A DNA stretch of 64,000 nt from Actinoplanes sichuanensis (GCF_033097365.1 NZ_AP028461.1:5518001-5582000); one strand, 5' to 3'; positions 9,096 to 18,375 are shown, counted from the stretch's first letter. Made by a program: numbers and translations. Notes: a model not told the origin generated them from the letters alone.

Positions 9096-10994
9096 TCAGA
9101 TCTGGGTCTTCCGCCAGATCTGGGCCGCCGTGTTGTTACAGGTGTACAGCTGGGGGCGGACGTTGTTGTTCGGGCTGCTGCCGGGGATGTCCAGGCAGCG
9201 GCCGGACTGCGGGTTGAGCAGGGCTCCGGCCGCGGTGTGCTGCCAGCGCTGCGCCGGGTCACCGTTGCAGGTCTCCAGCTGGATCACCGCACCGTTCGCG
9301 GTGGCGCCGCCGAGGACGTCGAGGCACAGGTCGTTGCGGGTGAGGATGCGCTCGTCGGAGTGGATCCACTGCTGGGCGGCCGTGTTGTTGCAGGTGTAGG
9401 TCTGCGGGCGCACGGTACGGACGAAGTTCGACTCGGGCACGTCCAGGCACTTGCCGAGGGCGCCGGCCAACGTGATCGAGTAGGTGGCGGTGTCCCACAG
9501 CGGCGTGCTGTCGCGGTAGAGGACCAGGTTGCCGTCGTCCTGCAGGCGCAGGGTGGCCGGGCCCTTCCCGGCGGTTCCGGAGGCCCAGATCGCCGGGTTG
9601 GCGTAGGCGTCACCGGCTTTCACGGTGTGGTCGCGGGTGTGGTCGTAGAGGACCAGGTTCCCGTCGTCCTGGGTGGTCAGCCGGTACGCCTTGAGCCCGC
9701 CCCGGGCCCACAGGACCCGGTTGCCCTCGTAGAGGACCAGGTTCCCGTCGCCCTGCATCCACAGGTGGTACTTCCCGTTGGTCGAGCGCAGCGCCGAGCC
9801 ACGGAACAGCGAGCGACCGGGCGCCAGCGTCGACGGCCACGGGTCGCCACGCAGCGCGATGCCGACATCGGTGTACATCGGTTCGCGTGGCACGCCGCCG
9901 GCGTCCCGCAGCCCGAACGCGCACTCACCGGGGATCTCCGTGCAGATCGAGGCGGCCGGGTCGGGATTCTGGAACGCGTAGATGAACAATGGCCCGGCGT
10001 ACGATCGGGTGCGCCAGTTGCGTACCCCTTCTTCGAGGGCGTCCCGGACGTAGCGCAGAGCCAGCGGGTCACGCGGCCCGAGGGTGGAGAAGCCGAACTC
10101 GGTGGCCCAGATCTTCTTGTCGCCCTGCCCGTGCCGTTTCAGCACGTCGTGAAGCGCCGCCGCGCCACCGCACTGCGGATCGCCGTCGGGACCGAACCCG
10201 GACCAGAACCGATACCAGATCGTCCCGGTGCAGGTGGTCTTGGCGAAGGTCGGCAGGTGACCGCCGCCCATGTCGGGGTACGGGTGGTAGGTCACGGCGT
10301 CGAACTTGCCGCCCATTCCGAGGGTGTACCCGTGTTCGAGCCAGTCCGCCGCCTCGTTGTCGTTGCGGATCGGGCTGACCGTGGTGTCGGCGTCGCCCCC
10401 CGCGGACCCGCCGGCCAGAACCACACAGTCGGGGCACTTCGCGTCGATCACGTCGTGCGCGATCGAGACGAGCTCCCAGTAGCGCCCGGCCCGCTGAGCG
10501 AGGCTGTTGTCGCCGTAGTTGCCGAACGTCTTGAGGTTGGGTTCGTTCCACACCTCGTACGCCTGCACCTTGGGTCCGAAGTGTTCGACGGTCTCGGTGA
10601 CGATGGTCCGCCAGTCGTCGTCTCTGGTCGGGAACCAGTTGTGTTTCTCCTCGTGCCCGCCGGCCCAGGACGGCGCGTAGTCGAGGATCAGCAGCACCCG
10701 CACGCCCTGCTCGTAGGCGGCGTCGACCCGGTCGTCGAGGTGACCCCTGTTCCACGTGATCTCACCGCCCCGTTTCTCCTGGATGAGCTCCCAGAACAGG
10801 TCGAGGCGCAGGATCGGCTTCTTGGGGCCGAGGTAGTCGTCCATCTCCGCGATGCGGCCGGCGGCGGTGGTCGAGTCACCGCCGTCGGCGAAGCCCACAT
10901 CGTCGACGGTGAAGACGTAGGGGTCGGGTATGGGGACCGGGTCCACGGTCACCACCGGCAGTGCCAGCAGAGCCGCGAGTACGGGAATCAACAC
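9096..10994 (-). CDS. Secreted clan GH-A glycoside hydrolase with B-lectin and ricin-B domains
   Basis: A 632-aa modular enzyme. Residues about 25-390 form a (beta/alpha)8 glycosidase. The acid/base glutamate is in YEVWNEPN (E151) and the nucleophile glutamate in KKIWATEFGF (E299), which gives clan GH-A; the layout is nearest to GH39/GH5-like enzymes. Residues about 395-505 hold three bulb-lectin repeats with the mannose-site pattern QxDGNLVLY, and about 510-632 a ricin-B/CBM13 domain with repeated CLDV/CLDI and QxW motifs. The hydrophobic N-terminus (LIPVLAALLALPVV) looks like a short export signal but lacks the usual basic residues. GTG at 10994 has no obvious ribosome site and lies 25 nt after the ABC permease stop. 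Likely a plant-galactan or mannan-side enzyme; substrate is not proven. Confidence 0.85.
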   Translation of the reverse strand: MLIPVLAALLALPVVTVDPVPIPDPYVFTVDDVGFADGGDSTTAAGRIAEMDDYLGPKKPILRLDLFWELIQEKRGGEITWNRGHLDDRVDAAYEQGVRVLLILDYAPSWAGGHEEKHNWFPTRDDDWRTIVTETVEHFGPKVQAYEVWNEPNLKTFGNYGDNSLAQRAGRYWELVSIAHDVIDAKCPDCVVLAGGSAGGDADTTVSPIRNDNEAADWLEHGYTLGMGGKFDAVTYHPYPDMGGGHLPTFAKTTCTGTIWYRFWSGFGPDGDPQCGGAAALHDVLKRHGQGDKKIWATEFGFSTLGPRDPLALRYVRDALEEGVRNWRTRSYAGPLFIYAFQNPDPAASICTEIPGECAFGLRDAGGVPREPMYTDVGIALRGDPWPSTLAPGRSLFRGSALRSTNGKYHLWMQGDGNLVLYEGNRVLWARGGLKAYRLTTQDDGNLVLYDHTRDHTVKAGDAYANPAIWASGTAGKGPATLRLQDDGNLVLYRDSTPLWDTATYSITLAGALGKCLDVPESNFVRTVRPQTYTCNNTAAQQWIHSDERILTRNDLCLDVLGGATANGAVIQLETCNGDPAQRWQHTAAGALLNPQSGRCLDIPGSSPNNNVRPQLYTCNNTAAQIWRKTQI

Positions 10995-11019
10995 AGAGAG
11001 ATTTATAGCGATAAGTGCG

Positions 11020-11832
11020 CTACTTCACCGCCCCGCTCGTGATGCCGGCGATGATCTTCCGCTGGGCCAGCGCGAAGGTGACGACCAGCGGCAGGCTCAT
11101 CAGGATCACGTACGCGAAGATGAGATGCCAGTTGTTCAGGTAGAGCCCGGCACTGGCCACCTGGAACAGGTTCAGCGGCAGGGTGTCGATGCGCCCGCCG
11201 ATCACGAAGAACGCGTAGAACACGTCGTTCCAGACGTACAGGCAGATCAGGATGGTCGCGGTGGCCAGCACCGGGCGCAGCAGCGGCAGCACCACCCGCC
11301 GGAAGACCGCGACCGGTCCGGCGCCGTCGATCCGTGCGGCCTCCTCCAGGGCTTCCGGGATGGTACGCACGAAGCCGGTCACGAAGAAGATGACGGTGGA
11401 CAGGTAGATCCCGACGTACACCCCGATCATGCCGGTGACCGTGCCGGCCAGGCCGAGCTGCCGCAGCAGCAGGACGACCGTGACGACGGCCGGCGGCAGG
11501 ATGATCCCGCTGATGCCGAGGGCGTAGAGGATCGCGGTGAGCCGGGTCGAGCGCCGGGCCAGCACCCAGGCCGCCATCGAGCCGATGATCAGCACGATCG
11601 CGACGGTCGGCACCACGATGAGCATGCTGCCGAGGAACGCGGCCGGGATGTCGGCGTCCACCCACACCTGCCGTAGGTTCTCCCACAGGTGCCACGTGGT
11701 GGGCGGAGTCAGGTCGGGGTCGACGGCCTCGCCCTGTGACTTGCCGGCGGTGGCCACGACCAGCCACAGCGGCACCCCGATCACCACGGCGACCAGCAGC
11801 AGCGCGACCACCGGTTGCAGGCGGCGGGTCAC
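11020..11832 (-). CDS. Sugar ABC transporter permease, MalG type
   Basis: A 270-aa inner-membrane permease with six helices. The EAA loop that docks the ATPase is EEAARIDGAGPVAVFRRVVLP, about residues 180-200. It starts with GTG overlapping the stop of the MalF-type permease by 4 nt (GTGA); a longer frame upstream lies entirely inside that gene. It is the third component of the importer encoded with the lipoprotein and MalF genes. No ATPase gene is nearby, so it presumably uses a shared MsiK-like ATPase, as most actinobacterial CUT1 importers do. Context (GH36) suggests alpha-galactosides such as raffinose or melibiose. Confidence 0.93.
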   Translation of the reverse strand: MTRRLQPVVALLLVAVVIGVPLWLVVATAGKSQGEAVDPDLTPPTTWHLWENLRQVWVDADIPAAFLGSMLIVVPTVAIVLIIGSMAAWVLARRSTRLTAILYALGISGIILPPAVVTVVLLLRQLGLAGTVTGMIGVYVGIYLSTVIFFVTGFVRTIPEALEEAARIDGAGPVAVFRRVVLPLLRPVLATATILICLYVWNDVFYAFFVIGGRIDTLPLNLFQVASAGLYLNNWHLIFAYVILMSLPLVVTFALAQRKIIAGITSGAVK

Positions 11833-12677
11833 AGGATCTCCTCCCGTTTGCGGAGCACGTAGATGACCGGGAACGCCATCACCGCGACCAGCAGGAACAG
11901 CACCAGGCTCATCGTGGTGGCCTGGGCGAACAGGCCCTGCCCGAAGGTCCGGTAGATGAAGATGTTGAGGATCTCGGTGGTCCGGGCCGGGCCGCCACCG
12001 GTGGTGGCCTGCACGATGTCGAAGCCGTTCATCGAGCCGAGCAGCGCGGTCGCCACGTTGAACGTGACCGCCGGCGCCAGGAACGGGACCCGCACCGACC
12101 AGAACGTGCGCCACTGGGAGGCGCCGTCGATGTGCGCGGCCTCGGTCACCTCGAGCGGGATGGTCTTCAGCCCGGCCAGGTAGATCAGCATGGACAGGCC
12201 CATCCACTTCCACGCGTGGATCAGCGCCACCACGACGATCGTCCACGTGGTGTCGGCCAGCCATTCGGTGCCTTTGAGCAGCGCCTGGAAGATGTAGCCG
12301 ACGGCGAGCGCCGACATCAGCACCGGGATCAGGAAGAACACCCGGGCGATCCGGTTGACCAGGGTGTCGCGTTCGAGCAGGACGGCCAGCCCGAAACCGA
12401 AGAGGTTCTGGAAGACCGCGACCAGCACCGCGTACACGATGGTGATCCGCAGCGACCGGAACAGCGTGCCGTCCGAGGTGAGCTGGACGAAGTTGTCGAA
12501 CCCGACCGGGTTGATCGCCGCCTTGAACCCGGACCAGTCGGTGAACGCGTAGACGAAGTTGAAGACGGTCGGCAGGAAGAAGAAGACGAGCAGCAGCACG
12601 TACGCCGGGACGAGGAACCAGAGCGGGTGGGTGCGCCGGACGATGGAGCCCGGCGCACCCGCGGAGAGGATCGTCAC
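11829..12677 (-). CDS. Sugar ABC transporter permease, MalF type
   Basis: A 282-aa inner-membrane permease. The N-terminal region LWFLVPAYVLLLVFFFLPTVFNFVYAFTDWSGF is typical of CUT1-class MalF proteins, and the ATPase-docking EAA loop is TEAAHIDGASQWRTFWSVRVP near residues 178-198. The GTG start overlaps the stop of the binding-protein gene by 4 nt, so translation is coupled. It is the partner of the MalG-type permease that follows. Substrate is inferred from the neighbouring alpha-galactosidase gene. Confidence 0.93.
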   Translation of the reverse strand: MTILSAGAPGSIVRRTHPLWFLVPAYVLLLVFFFLPTVFNFVYAFTDWSGFKAAINPVGFDNFVQLTSDGTLFRSLRITIVYAVLVAVFQNLFGFGLAVLLERDTLVNRIARVFFLIPVLMSALAVGYIFQALLKGTEWLADTTWTIVVVALIHAWKWMGLSMLIYLAGLKTIPLEVTEAAHIDGASQWRTFWSVRVPFLAPAVTFNVATALLGSMNGFDIVQATTGGGPARTTEILNIFIYRTFGQGLFAQATTMSLVLFLLVAVMAFPVIYVLRKREEIL

Positions 12678-13975
12678 TTCAAGTAACCGGCGGCCTTCGC
12701 GAGCTGGACGAACTGGTCCTGGGTGGCGGTCGCGACCTGTTCCGGGGTCATCGTGCCGGCGATCATGTCGGCCAGGTTGATGTAGAGGTCCGGGTTGGCC
12801 ACCGCCAGGGCCTGCATCGAGCCGACCGAGGTGGGCAGCGAGGCGTGCACGTCGAGCAGCGCCTTCGGCACACCGGCCGGGCTGGGCACGGCGGGTTCCA
12901 GCGAGACGGTGTTGCGGTCGGTGACGAAGGCCTGGTAGCCCGGGCCCATCCAGTAGGCGAGCAGCTGGCGGGCGGCCGCCTCGCGCTTGGCGTCACCGGT
13001 CTTGAACGCGACGAGGGCGTTGGACTGGTCCGGGATGAACGTGCCGATGTTGCCGGACGGCGCGATCGGGAAGAAGCCGATCTTCTTATCCAGCGTGGCG
13101 GTGTCGGCCTTGGCCTGGAGCTGTCCGAAGAACGAGTTCACCTGCACCACCATGGCCGCCTTGCCGTCGAGCAGGGCCGTACCCTGATCCTCGAATTTCG
13201 CGGTCTTGATGTCGCTGTTGAACAGTCCCTCCTTGATCAGGTTGTCGTAGGTCTTGATCGTCTTGACCACGTCCGGGTCGGTGAACTTGGCCTGACCGGT
13301 GTTGATCCGGTCCCAGAGACCCGCCTTGGCCGCGTCGGCCAGCTGCACCTGCACCCACCACTGGGTGGCCCAGCGGTCCGCGCCCATCTCGTAGAACGGC
13401 GTGACGCCCTTACCCTTCAGCGTCTTGGCCAGGGTGATCATCTCGTCGAAGTTCTTCGGGGTGGCGGTGACGCCGTTCGCCGCGAAGACCTCCTTGTTGT
13501 AGTAGACGCCCTCGACCGCCGGGCTGGTGACCAGCGCCGCGTACCGGGTGCCGTCGAGCAGCCCGGTGATGTCCTTCAGCGACGGATCGAGCTTCGACAG
13601 CCACGGCGCGTCGGTGAGCGGCTGCAGGTTGGTCTTGGCGTTGATCGCGGTCAGCATCGACGCGGTCGGCTGCCAGAACGCCAGGTCCGGCTTGTCGCCG
13701 GTGGCGACCTTGGTCTGCACGCTCTGCTCGTACGGGTCGGGCACCGTGACGACCTCGACCGTCGCACCGGTGGCCTGCTGGAACGCGTCGACGACCGACT
13801 TGGGGACGGTGTTGCTGTTCTGCGCCGCCCAGATCGTCAGCTTCACCCCGTCCAGCTTGGCGGTCGGGTCGGCCCAGGTGACGGTCCCGGTGGCGGTCTC
13901 CGGCGCGGCGGACGGGTCGGAGCAGGCGGCCAGCCCGAGGGTGAGGGCCGCGCCGAGGGCTATCCAACGTTTCAT
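12674..13975 (-). CDS. Sugar ABC transporter substrate-binding lipoprotein
   Basis: A 433-aa extracellular solute-binding protein, family 1. The signal peptide is short and ends in the lipobox LAAC (C18), so the mature protein is anchored by a lipid on cysteine 18. The mature part begins with a threonine/proline-rich linker and then the binding fold (GVKLTIWAAQNSNTVPKSVVDAFQ). The ATG start overlaps the stop of the upstream GH36 gene by 4 nt. It captures the sugar for the two permeases encoded immediately after. The operon context with GH36 points to raffinose, melibiose or galacto-oligosaccharides. Confidence 0.93.
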   Translation of the reverse strand: MKRWIALGAALTLGLAACSDPSAAPETATGTVTWADPTAKLDGVKLTIWAAQNSNTVPKSVVDAFQQATGATVEVVTVPDPYEQSVQTKVATGDKPDLAFWQPTASMLTAINAKTNLQPLTDAPWLSKLDPSLKDITGLLDGTRYAALVTSPAVEGVYYNKEVFAANGVTATPKNFDEMITLAKTLKGKGVTPFYEMGADRWATQWWVQVQLADAAKAGLWDRINTGQAKFTDPDVVKTIKTYDNLIKEGLFNSDIKTAKFEDQGTALLDGKAAMVVQVNSFFGQLQAKADTATLDKKIGFFPIAPSGNIGTFIPDQSNALVAFKTGDAKREAAARQLLAYWMGPGYQAFVTDRNTVSLEPAVPSPAGVPKALLDVHASLPTSVGSMQALAVANPDLYINLADMIAGTMTPEQVATATQDQFVQLAKAAGYLK

Positions 13976-16002
13976 CGTGATCCTTCGGTTTCAGGGAGGA
14001 CGCGGATCCGCAGGATCCGCGCGGCATACAGCTCGTCGGGTGTGGTGGTCACCGTCAGTGAGCCGGTTTCGGTGTTCCAGTGGTACGGCCAGACGACCGC
14101 CCGACTCGGGTAGAGGACGTCGAGTTCGACCCGCCGTCCCCGCAGGTTGTCAAGATCGATGGTCACTTCGGCAGAGGCCCCGGGACGCCGCCACAACCCG
14201 AGATACGTGGTGGTGCCGCTGTGCAGTCCGAGGGCGAGCCAGGTGTCGTCCCAGCCCGGCAGCCCGAGCGGCCACACCGGAACCGCCGCGGCCAGGTCGG
14301 CCCGGATCGCCCGGAACGTGTCCACCCCGTCCCGGACCAGTCGCTGCTGTTCCGGGGTCATGGCGTCGAGCCGGCCGGACAGGTATAGCCGCCCGAGCAG
14401 CCCGGTGCACATGGTGAAGGCGATCTCCGCGTCGGTCATGTCCGGCTGCGGGTAGGCCCAACTGGCGGCCTGCTCGGGCAGGATCGACAGCGGGGCGGAC
14501 ACGGCGATCGGCGGATACTTCCGGAAGTCCTGCTGGTCGCTGGTGGACTGCAGATGCATCCGGCTGAGCAGCGCGTAGTCGGCGCGCATCCCGCCCGAGG
14601 CGCAGTTCTCCAGGATCAGGTCCGGGTGGCGGGCGAGCACCCCGTCCAGCCAGGCCAGGTGCGCCCGGTTGTGGTCGAGCAGGCCCGCCCCGGCGCTGTG
14701 GGTGGCGAGATCGGTGCCCGTACCCGGATCGATGTTGTAGTCGAATTTGAAGTAACCGGCACCGAACTGTTCGACGAGCCGGTCGACGACCTCGTCGAGG
14801 TGGGCGACCGCGGCCGGGTGGCGCAGGTCGAGGTGGTAGCGGCCGTGTTCGACCAGCCGGACGCCGCCGCGCTGCAGGAACGCCTCGGCCGGCAGTTTGT
14901 CGGCCATCGGGCTGCGCACGCCGATCACCTCGGGCTCCAGCCACAGCCCGGGAATCATGCCGCGGTCCCGGATCCGGTCGACGACCTCGGCCAGGCCGCC
15001 GGGGAAGCGGGTGGTCGACGGCTGCCACTCCCCCACGCTGTCCCACCAGGTGGTGTCGTTGTCGTACCAGCCGGCGTCGATGCAGAAGATCTCCGCCCCG
15101 GCCGCCGCGGCCGCGTCGATCAGCGGGCGCAGCTTGGTCGTGGTCGGGTCACCCATCAGCGTGTTCATGTAGTCGTTGAAGATCACCGGCAGCGTCGGGT
15201 CGGGCCGGCGCAGGGCGCGCCGCTGGGCGGTGAGGGCGGCGACCGCGCCGTGCCACCCGTCGCCGACCGCGATCGAGGCGGGCACCGTGGTGAACGACTC
15301 GCCCGGCGCGAGCGGCTGCTGCCACTGGTGGTCGATGTCGTTGGGCCCGGTCAGCGCCAGGTAGGCGCCGCCGAGTTGTTCGCCGGTCTCCCAGCGCCAC
15401 GGTCCGTTGTGTTCGACCTGCCAGGCCACCGCGGCGCCGGTGACCCGGTCGGCGAGCACGCCGGCCGGTTGGCGTGCTCCGGTCGACCAGGTTCCGGTGC
15501 TGGTCACCGCGTACCGGCCGCGGCCGTCCTGGCCGTGGATCCGCAGGTTGAGGTCGGGCACCACGTCGCGCAGCGGCCGCCTGGTCCAACGGCCCTCGCC
15601 CAGCCATTCGCCGTCGCCGGACACCAGGTCGAGGTCGTCGACCGGCCCGAGCCCGAGGGCGAACGTCGTCACACCGAGCAGCAGGACCGGCACCGGCCCG
15701 TCGTTGATGATGGTGGTCCTGGCCTGGAGGCCCGAGCTGATCACGACCTCCGCGGTCAGCCCGCTCTCCGCATCGTGCAGCCGCAGCCGCAGCTCCTCCG
15801 CGCCGGAGTAGCTGTGGGCGAGACGGAACCGGCGGCCGATCACGGTCTGCGAGAACCGTGCCGAGACGTGCCCGCGGCCGCTGCCGGCGGTGAGCACCTC
15901 GACGATCGGCTGGTTCGCGGCGCCGGCGGCGTTCGCGAGACGTGCGGTGACCGGCCCGTCTGCGGGGGTGTCGATGACGAGCGGACCCCAGGCCAAGCTC
16001 AC
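13972..16002 (-). CDS. Alpha-galactosidase, GH36 (clan GH-D)
   Basis: A 676-aa cytoplasmic enzyme that removes terminal alpha-galactosyl residues. The N-terminal beta-supersandwich (about 1-270) is followed by the (beta/alpha)8 barrel, with FCIDAGWYDNDTTWW (307-320), PGLWLEPEVIG, the nucleophile aspartate in YFKFDYN (D421), LILENCASGGMRADY and the acid/base aspartate in QSTSDQQDF (D489). GTG at 16002 is used because GAGGAG stands 11 nt upstream; the longer frame runs through the intergenic hairpin. No signal peptide, so it acts on imported oligosaccharides. It heads an operon with the ABC importer, all joined by 4-nt overlaps. Confidence 0.93.
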   Translation of the reverse strand: MSLAWGPLVIDTPADGPVTARLANAAGAANQPIVEVLTAGSGRGHVSARFSQTVIGRRFRLAHSYSGAEELRLRLHDAESGLTAEVVISSGLQARTTIINDGPVPVLLLGVTTFALGLGPVDDLDLVSGDGEWLGEGRWTRRPLRDVVPDLNLRIHGQDGRGRYAVTSTGTWSTGARQPAGVLADRVTGAAVAWQVEHNGPWRWETGEQLGGAYLALTGPNDIDHQWQQPLAPGESFTTVPASIAVGDGWHGAVAALTAQRRALRRPDPTLPVIFNDYMNTLMGDPTTTKLRPLIDAAAAAGAEIFCIDAGWYDNDTTWWDSVGEWQPSTTRFPGGLAEVVDRIRDRGMIPGLWLEPEVIGVRSPMADKLPAEAFLQRGGVRLVEHGRYHLDLRHPAAVAHLDEVVDRLVEQFGAGYFKFDYNIDPGTGTDLATHSAGAGLLDHNRAHLAWLDGVLARHPDLILENCASGGMRADYALLSRMHLQSTSDQQDFRKYPPIAVSAPLSILPEQAASWAYPQPDMTDAEIAFTMCTGLLGRLYLSGRLDAMTPEQQRLVRDGVDTFRAIRADLAAAVPVWPLGLPGWDDTWLALGLHSGTTTYLGLWRRPGASAEVTIDLDNLRGRRVELDVLYPSRAVVWPYHWNTETGSLTVTTTPDELYAARILRIRVLPETEGSR

Positions 16003-16026
16003 TGATGACTCCTCAAGGATCTCGTC

Positions 16027-16079
16027 GGCTGGTCGTGGGTGCTGTCTCGGCCGCGCTTCGACAGCCCTCACGACCAGCC
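16027..16079 (-). terminator. 20-bp hairpin between the CBM35 enzyme and the GH36 operon
   Basis: Arms 16027-16046 and 16060-16079 pair at 18 of 20 positions around a 13-nt loop. It starts 12 bp after the stop of the minus-strand gene ending at 16091 and 25 bp before the GH36 start. It shares the sequence ACGACCAGCCGGATCT with the hairpin at 9030-9082. It may lower, rather than block, read-through into the GH36-ABC operon. Confidence 0.65.
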
Positions 16080-16090
16080 GGATCTAACGG

Positions 16091-18235
16091 TCAGCCGAGT
16101 ACGGCGGCGATCTGAATGCGGTCGATGTTCGGGGCGTAACCGGTGGAGGCGTTGCCGAACGTGATCGTGTTGGCCCCGGCGGCCAGGTCCACGTCGACGA
16201 CCGTGGTGCGGTAGGTGTTCCAGGCCAGCGTGTTGCGGAAGTAGTGCTTGCGCGCCGTGCCGCCGTTGACGCTGATCTCGGCATACCTGTCGACGATGTT
16301 GTTGTTGTAGGCGTGGTCGCCGACCACCTCGGCGTTCGCGTAGCTCACGACCAGCCGGTAGCGGCCGGCCGCCGGGGCGGTCACCCCGTTGAACCGCAGC
16401 GTGTTGGCGCTGCCCGCACCGATCCAGCCGACGTGGTTCCCACCGGAGGCGGCGCTGTCGGCGGTCACCACCGCGGTTCCACCTCGTGTGTTGGCGCTGC
16501 TCTCGGCCTCGTAGGCGGTGACCGTCCCGCTGCCGGGGGCGAGGTCCAGGTAGTCGAGGTTGACGGCGTCGCGGTCGTCGGAGGCGTAGGCGTTGTACTC
16601 GATCCGGCTGATCCCGGCCGGCAGGTACACCTTGGTGGTGACGGTGTTCCAGGTGTTCCAGTTCGCGGTGCCGGGCAGCGCCACGTCGGTCAGGTCCGAG
16701 CCGTTGACCCGCAGGCGGATCGACCGGGCGGCGGGTGCGCCGGTGTAGGGGCCGGCGCTGTAGCGCAGGCTCAGGTTGTAGTAGCCGTCATTCGGGGCGG
16801 TCACCACGAACTTCGTCGAGGCGGTGCTGCTGGCGCCGTACCCCTCGGTGAAGTAGGTCCCGGAATATCCGGTGTTGGTGCCGTAGGTGATCCGCGTGCT
16901 GCCGCCGAGGGCGGCATATTCGGCTTCGTAGCGGTTGGTCACCGCGGCGGTCAGGTCCCGGTCGGGCGTCAGGATGATCTGGTACGCCGAAGCGCCTCTC
17001 AATCCGGTGAGAGGCACGGTGAGCTGCCCGTTGGTCGTGCTGAAGTCGCCTTCTTTCACGACGTACGGACCGCCGGACGGGTTGGTGCCGGTGTTGTCGA
17101 CACCCCAGACCGTCGCGTGCACGGTCGTCCCCAGGTAGCTCGGCACACCCCGGACCACGACGTCGGTGTCGTAGGTGCCGGAGGACGGGTTGTTGCCGCC
17201 GAGGATGATCCGGGCCTGTCGCTTGGCCGAGTCGACGGCCCCGAGCCCCTGGAGGGAGCCACCGGCCGACGGCGGGGTGACCGCGACGGTGTTGCCGGTC
17301 AGCTCCCCGTACCACTTGTAGAGCCACCAGCCGCCGGTCGCCTGGTTGTTGCGGGTGACCAGGTCGTTCAGTCCGCCCGCGGTGGTCCAGTAGGCGAGGC
17401 AGCCGTCGACCTTGCTGTTCTCGAACTTGGCCACGTACTGCACCAGGTTGCCGGGGACACCGAGGTCACCGTTGATCCGCGCGTACTCGTTGATGGTGAT
17501 CGGCCGCGCGCTGATCCCGAGACTCGTCTCGATCGCCCGGTAGTCGGCGTAGTGCAGGTGCCAGCTGGAGTAGAAGTCGTCGCCGAGCTCGTGCCAGGCC
17601 ATCACGTCCGGCAGCACGTTGTTGTCGCGGGCGAAGGTGAGGAAGGTCCGCAGGTCGGCCGACCGGTAGGCGGCGAAGCCCGGGCCGGCGATCCGCGCCG
17701 ACGGGTCGATCGAGCGGATCCGCTGGAAGACGGTCTTCCAGTCGGCGAGCAGCCCGTTCAGGTTGCCGCCGTACCAGATCTGGTCGGGTTCGTTGAACGG
17801 CACGTAGACGTAGGAGCTGCGGTACGGGTCGGCGATCACCTTGCGGACCTGGGTCTCGACCTTGGCCAGGTAGTCGTTGATGCCGAGCTTCTCGTACGGC
17901 CACTGGGCGTAGACGTCCTGCATGTAGATCTGGATCTCGCGACCGCCGGCGCGCTTGAACATCGGCGCGATCCGCAGCGCGTCGCCGTTGGGATGCTGCA
18001 GCCCGTCCGGCGCCTTCTGCGCGGTGACCTGGGGTTTGAGCGCGGCGAGCATGGTCTCGTTGGGGATGCCCTCGTCACCGAGGCCGTAGAGGAACCCGGT
18101 CGCGCCGTAGCGCAGCGGGCCGGTACCGGTGGCGAGGTCGAAAGTGATCTGGGCGGGAGCGGCCTGCGCGGGCAGGGCGGTGAGCAGGCTCGCGGTCATG
18201 GTGGCGACGACCGCGCCGGCGATCTTGCGTCTCAT
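16091..18235 (-). CDS. Secreted clan GH-A glycosidase with two CBM35-like domains
   Basis: A 714-aa exported enzyme. The first 26 residues are a classical Sec signal (MRRK, hydrophobic core, ALPAQAAPA). Residues about 30-330 form a GH-A-type barrel: the likely acid/base glutamate is in YVPFNEPDQIWY and the nucleophile in PITINEYARING, an arrangement close to GH39-like enzymes. A beta-rich linker (about 330-430) is followed by two carbohydrate-binding modules that each start with YEAEYAALGG or YEAESS and contain GGNHVGWIG, typical of CBM35/CBM6. It is the first gene after the LacI regulator and carries two LacI-type operators in its leader. The target polysaccharide is unknown; galactan, arabinogalactan or a uronate-substituted glycan would fit the neighbours. 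Confidence 0.82.
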   Translation of the reverse strand: MRRKIAGAVVATMTASLLTALPAQAAPAQITFDLATGTGPLRYGATGFLYGLGDEGIPNETMLAALKPQVTAQKAPDGLQHPNGDALRIAPMFKRAGGREIQIYMQDVYAQWPYEKLGINDYLAKVETQVRKVIADPYRSSYVYVPFNEPDQIWYGGNLNGLLADWKTVFQRIRSIDPSARIAGPGFAAYRSADLRTFLTFARDNNVLPDVMAWHELGDDFYSSWHLHYADYRAIETSLGISARPITINEYARINGDLGVPGNLVQYVAKFENSKVDGCLAYWTTAGGLNDLVTRNNQATGGWWLYKWYGELTGNTVAVTPPSAGGSLQGLGAVDSAKRQARIILGGNNPSSGTYDTDVVVRGVPSYLGTTVHATVWGVDNTGTNPSGGPYVVKEGDFSTTNGQLTVPLTGLRGASAYQIILTPDRDLTAAVTNRYEAEYAALGGSTRITYGTNTGYSGTYFTEGYGASSTASTKFVVTAPNDGYYNLSLRYSAGPYTGAPAARSIRLRVNGSDLTDVALPGTANWNTWNTVTTKVYLPAGISRIEYNAYASDDRDAVNLDYLDLAPGSGTVTAYEAESSANTRGGTAVVTADSAASGGNHVGWIGAGSANTLRFNGVTAPAAGRYRLVVSYANAEVVGDHAYNNNIVDRYAEISVNGGTARKHYFRNTLAWNTYRTTVVDVDLAAGANTITFGNASTGYAPNIDRIQIAAVLG

Positions 18236-18268
18236 GGTGCTCCTCTGTCCGGGGTTGACAGTTGTCCA

Positions 18269-18317
18269 TGTGACCGGTCACACGAGTGGAGGACGTGGCT
18301 AGTGTGACCGGTCACAC
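18269..18317 (-). promoter_or_regulatory. Twin LacI-family operators
   Basis: The perfect palindrome TGTGACCGGTCACA occurs twice, at 18269-18282 and 18303-18316 (extended to 16 bp, GTGTGACCGGTCACAC, in the second). Centres are 34 bp apart. They lie between the LacI-family gene and the glycosidase gene it precedes, 34 to 81 bp upstream of the glycosidase start. The CG-centred symmetric form is typical of LacI/GalR operators. Confidence 0.82.
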
Positions 18318-18375
18318 GCCGCGACCGGAAGAGCGCGTTACGGTTTCGTTACCAAGGTGTGGGGTCTCCGTTTCG

